A DNA stretch of 14,040 nucleotides, from NCBI GenBank assembly GCA_014376425.1, contig JACMRO010000115.1:1-14040 (forward strand), written 5' to 3'. The notes below the pieces were generated by a model. The model saw only the letters and a program-made list of their open reading frames with translations. It did no database searches and was not told the DNA's origin. Shown here piece after piece: positions 6,769 through 13,153 of the stretch; position 1 is the stretch's first letter, and every line of letters starts with the position of its first letter. Source of the stretch: Rubritepida sp. GTDB lineage: Bacteria; Pseudomonadota; Alphaproteobacteria; Acetobacterales; Acetobacteraceae. A program made the position numbers and the translations under genes.

Positions 6769-7686
6769 ATGACCCTGATTGATGCGCCCCCGGGCGGCAT
6801 GCCACCCCGGACCCGCGACACGCGGGGCTACGGCGCCCACCCGCCTGACCCACAATGGCCCGGCGGCGCGCTGCTGGCCTTGAGCCTCGTCGTCAATGTC
6901 GAGGAGGGGGCGGAGATGAACCGCAACTCCGGCGATGAGCGGAATGAAAGCCGGTTCGAGGCGCATGAGGAGGTGGTGGGCCACCCTGACCCGTGCATGG
7001 AGACGCATTTCGACTACGGCGCCAAGGTCGGCCTGTGGCGCGTCCTGGAGGTGCTGGACCAGCACGGCGCAAAGGCCACTTTCTCATCCTGCGGCCGCGC
7101 CATCGCGCACGGTCCGCACCTGGCGGCCGAACCCGCCGCGCGCGGCCACGAAGTCAGCTGCCATGGCTGGCGCTGGGAGCGCCATGCCGGGATGGATGAG
7201 GCGCAGGAACGCGCGGTGATCGCGGCCACCGTGACCGCTATCGAGGCCGCCACCGGAACCAGGCCGGTAGGCTGGCACACCCGCAGCGCGCCCTCGGTCA
7301 ACACCCGGCGGCTGCTGCGGGAGCATGGCGGCTTCCTCTACGACAGCGACGATTACGGCGACGAGATGCCGCGGCTGCACCAACCCGGCCACGTCATCCT
7401 GCCCTATTGCTTCGACACCAACGACATGCGCTTCGGGCCCGGCCAGGCCTTCGTGCTGGCCAGCGATTTTTCCCGCTACTGCCTTGATGCGGTGGAGTGG
7501 CTGTTGGCGGAGGGGCGGCCACGCATGCTCAGCATCGGCCTGCACCTGCGCATCATCGGCCGGCCGGCGCGGATCGCGGCGCTGGACGCCATCCTGGCGC
7601 GGGTGGCGGCCGACCCGCGAATCTGGGTGGCGCGCCGGCGCGACATCGCCGCGCACTTCCTGGCCCACGCCCAACCCGCGCCATGA
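6769..7686 (+). CDS. PuuE-like allantoinase / polysaccharide-deacetylase-fold hydrolase
   Basis: A 305-residue NodB-fold protein resembling the PuuE allantoinase branch more than true polysaccharide deacetylases. The N-terminus has RGYGAHPPDPQWPGGALLAL followed by VVNVEEGAEMN (41-51), where PuuE proteins have NYEEGGE rather than the deacetylase TFDDG. Further matches are METHFDYGAKVGLWR (77-91), VSCHGWRWERH (129-139), TRSAPSVNTRRLL (171-183), YDSDDYGDEMPR (191-202), PYCFDTNDMRF (212-222) and MLSIGLHLRIIGRPARI (253-269). PuuE proteins hydrolyse allantoin in the cytoplasm in purine breakdown, reportedly without a metal. No signal peptide is seen, which also fits a cytoplasmic amidohydrolase. 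The start ATG has GGAG 6 nt upstream. It follows the second binding protein by 36 nt and probably ends the uptake operon. The exact substrate is uncertain; no other allantoin-pathway gene is in the window. Confidence 0.85.
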   Translation: MTLIDAPPGGMPPRTRDTRGYGAHPPDPQWPGGALLALSLVVNVEEGAEMNRNSGDERNESRFEAHEEVVGHPDPCMETHFDYGAKVGLWRVLEVLDQHGAKATFSSCGRAIAHGPHLAAEPAARGHEVSCHGWRWERHAGMDEAQERAVIAATVTAIEAATGTRPVGWHTRSAPSVNTRRLLREHGGFLYDSDDYGDEMPRLHQPGHVILPYCFDTNDMRFGPGQAFVLASDFSRYCLDAVEWLLAEGRPRMLSIGLHLRIIGRPARIAALDAILARVAADPRIWVARRRDIAAHFLAHAQPAP

Positions 7687-7695
7687 TGGGCGTGC

Positions 7696-7701
7696 TATAG
7701 G
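7696..7701 (+). promoter_or_regulatory. Possible -10 element of a leaderless promoter for the GT2 gene
   Basis: TATAGG lies so that transcription would begin about at the A of the ATG at 7708, which would give a leaderless message. No -35 resembling TTGACA is found 16-18 nt upstream. The same bases (AGGG) could instead be a weak ribosome site. The position marks the switch from the uptake block to the polysaccharide block. Confidence 0.25.
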
Positions 7702-7707
7702 GCGCTA

Positions 7708-8694
7708 ATGCCAGCCGACACCCTTACTCGACCCCTGCTCGCCGCCACCGGCCATGCCGCGCCGGCACTCTCCGTCGTGGTGCCCTGCTACAACGAGCAG
7801 GAGGTGCTGGAGCAGTTCTACACCCGCACCGCCGCCGTGCGCGATAGGCTGGGCGCCGCGTGGGAGATCGTGCTGGTCAATGACGGCTCTACCGACGGCA
7901 CGCTCGGGCTCATGCTGGGTTTGCAGGCCGCCGATCCACGCATCGCCGTCGTCAACCTGTCGCGCAATTTCGGCAAGGAGATCGCGCTGACCGCCGGGCT
8001 CGACCATGCCCGCTGCACCGACGCGGTGGTGGTGATCGACGCCGACCTGCAGGATCCGCCGGAAGTCATACCGGCGCTGGACGATGCCGCGCGCCAGGGG
8101 TTCGACGTGGCCTATGCGCAGCGATCCCTCCGGCATGGCGAATCGTGGCTGAAGCGCACCACGGCGTCGGCCTTCTACCGGGTCATGCAGCGGCTGGGTG
8201 GCCGCGTGCAGCTGCCGCAGGACACCGGGGATTTCCGGCTGATGTCGCGCCGCGCGCTCGACGCGCTGCTGGCGCTGCGCGAGCAGCATCGCTTCATGAA
8301 GGGGTTGTTCGCCTGGGTGGGCTTCCCCTCCGTCGCCGTACCGTATGAACGGGCGCCCCGCGCGGCGGGGACCACCAAGTGGAACTGGTGGAAACTGTGG
8401 AATCTTAGCCTGGAGGGGATCACCAGCTTCACCGTCGGGCCGCTGAAGATCGCCAGCTATCTGGGGCTGGTGGTGGCGTTTTTCGCGGCGCTTTACATCG
8501 TGCAGCTTCTGGTCCGCACCTTCTTCTTCGGCAACCCGGTGGCGGGCTTTCCCAGCCTGATGGCCGCGGTGCTGTTCCTGGGCGGGGTGCAGATGATGAT
8601 GCTGGGCATCATCGGCGAATACCTGGGCCGCATCTTCAACGAGACCAGGCGCCGGCCGCTCTACCTGGTGGAGCGCCATCTGCCCAGCGCGTGA
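7708..8694 (+). CDS. Family 2 glycosyltransferase, GtrB/DPM1-like (polyprenyl-phosphate sugar transferase)
   Basis: A membrane-anchored GT-A glycosyltransferase of 328 residues. The catalytic domain shows LSVVVPCYNE (21-30), VNDGSTDGT (57-65), LSRNFGKEIALTAGLDHA (84-101), the metal/nucleotide-sugar motif DADLQDPP (111-118), and DTGDFRLMSRRALD (172-185). Two hydrophobic C-terminal helices follow at about 247-270 and 281-305. This arrangement is typical of the GtrB/YkcC/Dpm1 group, which moves a sugar from UDP- or GDP-sugar to undecaprenyl phosphate on the cytoplasmic face. A GT-C enzyme can later use the lipid-linked sugar outside; the large membrane protein at 9235-10743 is a possible partner. 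The gene begins 21 nt after the hydrolase gene and its stop overlaps the next start (GTGA). The sugar cannot be deduced. Confidence 0.93.
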   Translation: MPADTLTRPLLAATGHAAPALSVVVPCYNEQEVLEQFYTRTAAVRDRLGAAWEIVLVNDGSTDGTLGLMLGLQAADPRIAVVNLSRNFGKEIALTAGLDHARCTDAVVVIDADLQDPPEVIPALDDAARQGFDVAYAQRSLRHGESWLKRTTASAFYRVMQRLGGRVQLPQDTGDFRLMSRRALDALLALREQHRFMKGLFAWVGFPSVAVPYERAPRAAGTTKWNWWKLWNLSLEGITSFTVGPLKIASYLGLVVAFFAALYIVQLLVRTFFFGNPVAGFPSLMAAVLFLGGVQMMMLGIIGEYLGRIFNETRRRPLYLVERHLPSA

Positions 8695-9254
8695 AGGAAC
8701 TGCTGGAAAGCGCCCGCGCCTGCCAGCTGTGCGCCGCGCACCTGCCGCTGGGCCCGCGCCCCATCCTGCGCGGCTCGCCCACCGCGCGGATGCTGATCGT
8801 CAGCCAGGCTCCGGGTACCAAGGTGCATATCAGCGGCACGCCCTGGACGGATGCGAGCGGCCACCGGCTGCGGGCCTGGCTGAACCTGACGCCCGAGGTG
8901 TTCTACGACGAAGCGCGCATCGGCATCCTGCCCATGGGCCTGTGTTACCCCGGCGTGCTGCCGAAAGGTGGCGACAAGCCACCACGGCCCGAATGCGCGC
9001 CGCTCTGGCACCCACCGCTGCTCGCCGCCATGCCGATGGTGCGGCTGGTCCTGCTGGCCGGCGGCTATGCCCAGAGCCGCTACCTGGGGCCCGGGTTGAT
9101 GACAGAACGGGTGCGGGGCCAGCCCGGGCTGCCACGCTTCTTCTGCCTCCCGCATCCCAGCTGGCGCACCGTGGGCTGGGCGATGCGCAACCCGTGGTTT
9201 GAGACGGAAACCTTGCCGATACTGCGCGATGCCGTCAGCGCGGCGTTGCGGTGA
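8691..9254 (+). CDS. Uracil-DNA glycosylase superfamily protein with 4Fe-4S cysteines
   Basis: A 187-residue protein of the family 4-like uracil-DNA glycosylase superfamily. Four cysteines are spaced for an iron-sulphur cluster: Cys11 and Cys14 (CQLC), Cys85 (GLCYPG) and Cys102 (PECAPLW), giving C-x2-C and C-x16-C pairs. The active-site regions are SQAPG (38-42), then TPWTDASGHRLRAWL (50-64), and HPSWR (155-159), followed by NPWFETETLPILR. Members remove uracil or related damage from DNA; this short proteobacterial branch is mostly uncharacterised as far as I know, so activity is inferred. It starts at a GTG overlapping the GT2 stop (GTGA), an unrelated function coupled to sugar transfer. Its last 20 bp overlap the 3' end of the opposing membrane protein gene. 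Confidence 0.9.
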   Translation: MKELLESARACQLCAAHLPLGPRPILRGSPTARMLIVSQAPGTKVHISGTPWTDASGHRLRAWLNLTPEVFYDEARIGILPMGLCYPGVLPKGGDKPPRPECAPLWHPPLLAAMPMVRLVLLAGGYAQSRYLGPGLMTERVRGQPGLPRFFCLPHPSWRTVGWAMRNPWFETETLPILRDAVSAALR

Positions 9255-10743
9255 CGCGCCAGCCGCCCTCCCATTCCAGGCGCAGTTCGCCCCTCTCCGG
9301 CGGGCCGGGCGGCAGGCAGGGCGGCGGCCCGCCGGGCCAGCGGGCGGCATACATGGTGTTGATGGGCCGGGGCGTTTCGCTGGCCAGCGCCAGCATTTCC
9401 AGCAGCGCCTCGCGCGCCGCATGGTCGTCGGCCGCGATGCACGGCCATGCGGGCAGCAGCACCACGCGCTCCGCCCGGGCCAGCAGGGGGCGCAGCGCCG
9501 CGGCGTCGACGCGCCATGGCTGGGCGGTGCGCGCCCAGTCATGAAGGGCCTGGCGCGCCGGCACCGCATCGATGAACTGAATGACGGCACACAGTGCCAG
9601 CAGCGCCACACCCGCTCGCCCCTGCCGCGCCAGCAGCGCCGCGGCGCCGAGTAGCAGCGCCGCGCCCACCGGCCAGAAGAAGCGGCCGGAAGCCCGGAAC
9701 TGCTCGAGGAAGCCGGGCGCCGGGAACAGCTCGATCGACGCACTGCCCAGACCGACGCGGTGGGTGATGGCCAGCGCGGTCAGCCCCAGGCAGGCCAGCA
9801 CCAGCCCGCCATGTGCCGCCAGCCCGGCCAGCACGGCGCGTGGCCGGAGGATGACCAGCAAGGCGATCGCCAGCCACAGCCCCAGCCCCAACCAGTTATA
9901 GCCCTCCCAGCCGCCATGGCCGGTGGCGTCGATCTCGGCGGCGATGCCCGCACCCAGGAACCATGACCGGAAAGGCCAGAACGGCGAGAAAAGGTTCATC
10001 GCGAAGGCGCCGTAGAATCGCTGGCCATCGCCACTGGCGCCCAGATATCCGAAACCGGCCATCACCAGCAGCATGAAGCCCAACGCCGCGGCCAGCCCCA
10101 GCATTGCGCGCCGCGCGGCGGTGCCGCGGCAGGCCAGCGTCAGTGGCACCGCCGCCAGCACCGCCAGCGTCATCACCGCCAGGTAGGGGTGAACCAGCAG
10201 GGCAGCGACCTGAAGGCCGGCGGCCGCGGGCCACAGGCGCCGCCCGGCCACCAGCCGCAGATACAGCCCAAGCGCCAGCCATAACAGGAAGTGACCGCAC
10301 AGCGCCGCATGGCCGAAGCGCATGATGAAGGCCGGCATGGACATCGCCGCCAGCGCAACCGCCAGCAACGGCCCGCTGCGCGTCTCGCCGGTGCCGCGCA
10401 TTGCCCAGGCAGCGCTGACCGGCAGGGCCACCCAGCACAGCGCGTACCACAGGCCGATGCCATGGAAGCCCGGCGGCAACAGGGCCGCCGCGAGTTTCAA
10501 TGGCAGCGCCAGCAGCGGGATGCCGTCCATGAAGGCCAGGTTGAGCCCACCCAGCAGGGCGACGTCCAGGGGCGGCCACTGCCAGGGTGAGGCCAGGAAG
10601 TAGCGCTGCGCTACGGCATGCTGCGCCGCGTCGCCCACCGGCCGCCAGGGCCCACCCGCCTGCGGCCACAGGAAGTCGGCAGGGTACAGCCACCAGGCCA
10701 GACCCAGCCCCAGAACGGCCGACAGCATCAGGACCCAGCGCAC
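9235..10743 (-). CDS. DUF6311-like polytopic membrane protein, possible GT-C glycosyltransferase
   Basis: A 502-residue protein with about ten or more hydrophobic segments up to about residue 395 and a soluble C-terminal tail of roughly 100 residues. The N-terminal loop after the first helix reads GDAAQHAVAQRYFLASPWQWPP (37-58), followed by FMDGIPLLALPLKL (71-84). Both resemble what I recall of DUF6311 proteins, and an acidic residue in the first periplasmic loop is usual in GT-C enzymes. The tail contains VVLLPAWPC and a later INTMYAARWPGG segment. A GT-C member would transfer a sugar from polyprenyl phosphate to a glycan outside the inner membrane, which would suit the neighbouring GtrB-like enzyme, but this is inference. 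The start is a GTG; ATG five codons inside (10728) is an alternative. It is the only minus-strand gene in the polysaccharide block. Confidence 0.82.
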   Translation of the reverse strand: MRWVLMLSAVLGLGLAWWLYPADFLWPQAGGPWRPVGDAAQHAVAQRYFLASPWQWPPLDVALLGGLNLAFMDGIPLLALPLKLAAALLPPGFHGIGLWYALCWVALPVSAAWAMRGTGETRSGPLLAVALAAMSMPAFIMRFGHAALCGHFLLWLALGLYLRLVAGRRLWPAAAGLQVAALLVHPYLAVMTLAVLAAVPLTLACRGTAARRAMLGLAAALGFMLLVMAGFGYLGASGDGQRFYGAFAMNLFSPFWPFRSWFLGAGIAAEIDATGHGGWEGYNWLGLGLWLAIALLVILRPRAVLAGLAAHGGLVLACLGLTALAITHRVGLGSASIELFPAPGFLEQFRASGRFFWPVGAALLLGAAALLARQGRAGVALLALCAVIQFIDAVPARQALHDWARTAQPWRVDAAALRPLLARAERVVLLPAWPCIAADDHAAREALLEMLALASETPRPINTMYAARWPGGPPPCLPPGPPERGELRLEWEGGWRVTATPR

Positions 10744-10892
10744 CCCGACCTGCTCGCATTCCGGCGCCGCCGCGGCAAGGGCAGTCCCGCTGTCGCTTTA
10801 TTTACGGTGCCACAATCTTGCCTCAACTGCACCACCTTACCGCCCGTTCACTCCGCGAAAAGCCAATGCGATCCCCTCTAGGACCCCCCTTG
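10744..10892. promoter_or_regulatory. Divergent intergenic region with AT-rich island
   Basis: This is the largest gap in the window, about 149 bases between divergent genes. A TTTATTTA tract at 10797-10804 stands out in otherwise GC-rich DNA, and CACAAT follows at 10811-10816. Both the minus-strand membrane protein gene and the rightward sugar transferase unit are probably expressed from here. Confidence 0.5.
10799..10826 (-). promoter_or_regulatory. Candidate promoter for the DUF6311-like gene
   Basis: Read on the minus strand, TTGAGG (10826-10821) is followed after 16 bases by TAAATA (10804-10799), a moderate fit to -35 and -10 elements. The predicted start would give an untranslated leader of about 45-50 nt before the GTG. 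The match is partial. Confidence 0.28.
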
Positions 10893-11603
10893 ATGCCCGG
10901 CATGGACAGTCTTCTTTCCCTCCGCCCCGACCAGACCGTCCGCGCCAGCGGCTTCGGCCTGCCCATTCAGCTGGTGCCAACAGCGGCAGGGGTGCATGCC
11001 CATACGAAGCGCGCGTTGGATGTGGTCATGGCCGGGCTGGCGCTGGCCATGCTGCTGCCGGTCTTCGCCGTGCTGGCACTCCTGGTGCGGCGTGATGGTG
11101 GACCGATCTTCTTCGCGCATACCCGCATCGGCCAGAACGGCCTGGGCTTCGGCTGCCTCAAGTTCCGCTCGATGCAGACGGATAGCAAGGAGGTTTTGGC
11201 CAGCCTGCTCGCCACCAGCCCCGCTGCCCGGGCCGAGTGGGAAGCCACGCGCAAGTTGAAGCATGACCCGCGCGTCACCCGCATCGGCCGCTTCCTGCGC
11301 GCCACCTCGCTGGACGAGCTGCCTCAGCTAATCAACGTGCTGCGCGGCGAAATGAGCCTGGTCGGCCCCCGCCCGGTGACCGCGGCTGAGCTGGCGGAAT
11401 TCTACGGCGTCGCCGCCGCGCATTATATGAGCGTGCGCCCGGGCATCACCGGCCTGTGGCAGGTCAGCGGCCGCAGCGACACCAGCTACGCCCAGCGGGT
11501 CGCGCTGGATGTGGCCTACGCCACCCAACCGTCGCTTTGGCGCGACATCCAGATACTCGCGCGCACGCCGCTGGTGGTGCTGGCCCGCAAGGGCGCCTGC
11601 TAG
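10893..11603 (+). CDS. Polyprenyl-phosphate sugar-1-phosphate transferase (initiating transferase, PF02397 type)
   Basis: This enzyme transfers a sugar-1-phosphate from a nucleotide sugar to undecaprenyl phosphate, the first step of exopolysaccharide or O-antigen assembly. It has 236 residues and contains only the catalytic monotopic domain, without the extra N-terminal membrane domain of WbaP/WcaJ-type proteins. Visible are KRALDVVMAGLA (39-50), a hydrophobic re-entrant helix at about 43-66, LKFRSM (89-94), the catalytic Asp-Glu pair in SLDELPQLINVLRGEMSLVGPRP (139-161; DE at 141-142), and RPGITGLWQVSGR (182-194). ATG 10893 is chosen for TAGGA about 9 nt upstream. ATG 10866, nine codons earlier, and ATG 10902 are alternatives. 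It heads a rightward unit with the flippase and a glycosyltransferase. The sugar transferred cannot be read from sequence. Confidence 0.95.
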   Translation: MPGMDSLLSLRPDQTVRASGFGLPIQLVPTAAGVHAHTKRALDVVMAGLALAMLLPVFAVLALLVRRDGGPIFFAHTRIGQNGLGFGCLKFRSMQTDSKEVLASLLATSPAARAEWEATRKLKHDPRVTRIGRFLRATSLDELPQLINVLRGEMSLVGPRPVTAAELAEFYGVAAAHYMSVRPGITGLWQVSGRSDTSYAQRVALDVAYATQPSLWRDIQILARTPLVVLARKGAC

Positions 11604-11633
11604 GGCCTGCCCCATCTGGCTGCCGCCTTCGCC

Positions 11634-11654
11634 ATGGTGACACAAGACAAGTGA
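11634..11654 (+). other. Six-codon mini-ORF overlapping the flippase start
   Basis: ATG-GTG-ACA-CAA-GAC-AAG-TGA encodes MVTQDK, and its stop overlaps the flippase GTG start as GTGA. The flippase start has no obvious ribosome site of its own. Coupling from a tiny leader ORF is conceivable, but an ORF this short easily occurs by chance. Confidence 0.15.
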
Positions 11655-13153
11655 CCCAGGTCGACAGACTGGCGGGCGGACGGCTGTTTTCCGGTGTGCT
11701 CTGGAACGCGCTGGGGCGCGGCCTGCCGCTCATCGTGGCGCTGCTGCTGACCCCGTGGCTGCTGCATCTGATGGGTGTGGAGCGTTGGGGCCTGTTCACC
11801 CTGGCGCTGGCGTTGGTTGGCGTGCTGGGCGTGCTCGATCTGGGCGTGGGCCCCGCGCTGACACGCACCCTGTCCGAACGCATGGCCACCGACACGCCGG
11901 CCGAGCAGGCGGCGCTGGTGCGCGCCGGGCTTGCGGCATTGGGGCTGGTCTCGGTCGCGGGCGCCGCCGCGTTGTTCATGGCTCTGCCACTGTTGGTCGA
12001 GCGGGTGCTGAACGTGCCGCCCGCCTTGCAGGCCGAGGCGCTGGCGGCGATGCGCGTGCTGGCCTGCGCCATCCCGCTGGTGGTTCTGGACGCCGCCCTG
12101 TGGGGTGTGCTGGCGGCGCATCAGCGTTTCGCCGCGGCCAACCTCGTCACCGTGCCCGTCAACCTGTTCTACTATTTGGGGCCGGTGCTGGCGCTGCTGG
12201 TGTGGGACAGCCTGGTCGGCGTCATGCTGGCGCTGCTGGCCTGCCGGCTGGCCAACACCCTGTCCTACATCTGGCTGGTGCGGCGGGACGTGCCGGGGGT
12301 GTGGTCTGGCTGGCCGCGGCTCGGGCCGGGCGCACCGCTGCTTAGGCTGGGAGGCTGGATCACCGCGGCGTCGCTGCTTGGCCAGGCGCTGCTGTACGCC
12401 GACCGTTTCCTGATCGGCGCGTTGCTGACCTTGAGCGCCGTCGCCTACTACGCCACGCCGCTCGACCTCGTGCTGCGCATGTGGATCCTGCCGGTGGCGG
12501 TCAGCCAGGCATTGCTCCCGGCCATGGCCAGCGGTTTCGCCAAGCTGCCGGTCGAAACCGCGGGGCTGCTGCGTCGCGGCGGGCTGCTCATCCTGCTCGG
12601 CGTCTTCCCCGCCTGCGCCGTGCTGGTGGCCGCACCCCATGACGTGCTGCGGCTATGGCTGGGCGCGGGCTTCGCCGATGGCGGGGCGCCGGTGCTGCGC
12701 ATCCTGGCGATCGGCATCCTGTTCTCGTGCCTGGCCTATGCGCCCAATGCGCTACTGGAAGCGATCGGCCGGCCCGACGTCACCGCGCGGTTCGTGCTGG
12801 GGCAGGCGGTGGTGTTCCTGCCGCTTTCCGCGCTGTGCCTGTGGCTGGGCGGCATCGAGGGCGCGGCCATCGCCTGGGCGTTGCGCGTGGCGACGGATGC
12901 CTGGGGCAAGCTCTTCTTCGCAGCCCGGCTCTACCCGCCGGCGTCGGTGGCGGCGCGTGGCCTGATGGCCCCGATGCTGGCGGCCGGTGCGGTGCTGCTG
13001 GCACTGGCCGTAGCACCCGGCTGGCCGGCCAAGGCGGTGGCGCTGGTGCTCGGTGGGGCGCTGCTGGCCGGGCTCCTCTGGCGCGCCCTGCTGCCGGCCG
13101 AGCGCCACGCCTTGCGGCACCCCCGACAGTGGCGCCAATTGATCCGCGCATGA
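11651..13153 (+). CDS. Wzx-type polysaccharide flippase (MOP superfamily)
   Basis: An inner-membrane protein of 500 residues with about twelve to fourteen hydrophobic segments, the usual design of Wzx/MurJ-like lipid-linked oligosaccharide flippases. The N-terminus LFSGVLWNALGRGLPLIVALLLTPWLLHLMGVERWGLFTLALA (12 onward) is typical of the polysaccharide biosynthesis family, including the N-x-x-G-R-G-L pattern in the first helix and the Gly-rich second helix. Arg and Lys residues at helix ends (RLANTLSYIWLVRRD, LYADRFLIG) fit the charged cavity of these transporters. It would move the undecaprenyl-linked glycan to the periplasmic face. The GTG at 11651 is chosen because the family N-terminus begins there and the preceding gene ends at 11603; no strong ribosome site is seen. 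The stop overlaps the next start (ATGA). Confidence 0.93.
   Translation: MTQVDRLAGGRLFSGVLWNALGRGLPLIVALLLTPWLLHLMGVERWGLFTLALALVGVLGVLDLGVGPALTRTLSERMATDTPAEQAALVRAGLAALGLVSVAGAAALFMALPLLVERVLNVPPALQAEALAAMRVLACAIPLVVLDAALWGVLAAHQRFAAANLVTVPVNLFYYLGPVLALLVWDSLVGVMLALLACRLANTLSYIWLVRRDVPGVWSGWPRLGPGAPLLRLGGWITAASLLGQALLYADRFLIGALLTLSAVAYYATPLDLVLRMWILPVAVSQALLPAMASGFAKLPVETAGLLRRGGLLILLGVFPACAVLVAAPHDVLRLWLGAGFADGGAPVLRILAIGILFSCLAYAPNALLEAIGRPDVTARFVLGQAVVFLPLSALCLWLGGIEGAAIAWALRVATDAWGKLFFAARLYPPASVAARGLMAPMLAAGAVLLALAVAPGWPAKAVALVLGGALLAGLLWRALLPAERHALRHPRQWRQLIRA

Noticed and set aside
5704..7065. Minus-strand open frame of 453 codons opposite the second binding protein and the hydrolase start.
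   Set aside because: Low-complexity composition and complete overlap with recognised genes on the plus strand.
7705..8679. Minus-strand open frame almost exactly antisense to the GT2 gene.
   Set aside because: No recognisable motif, and the composition is typical of an antisense frame.
8661..9743. Minus-strand open frame spanning the glycosylase gene and the end of the membrane protein.
   Set aside because: Ser/Arg/Pro-rich with no domain; the motif-bearing frames are the GTG-started plus-strand glycosylase and the other minus-strand frame.
11600..12640. Minus-strand open frame of 346 codons antisense to the flippase.
   Set aside because: Gln/His/Arg-rich product, a shadow of a hydrophobic membrane-protein gene.
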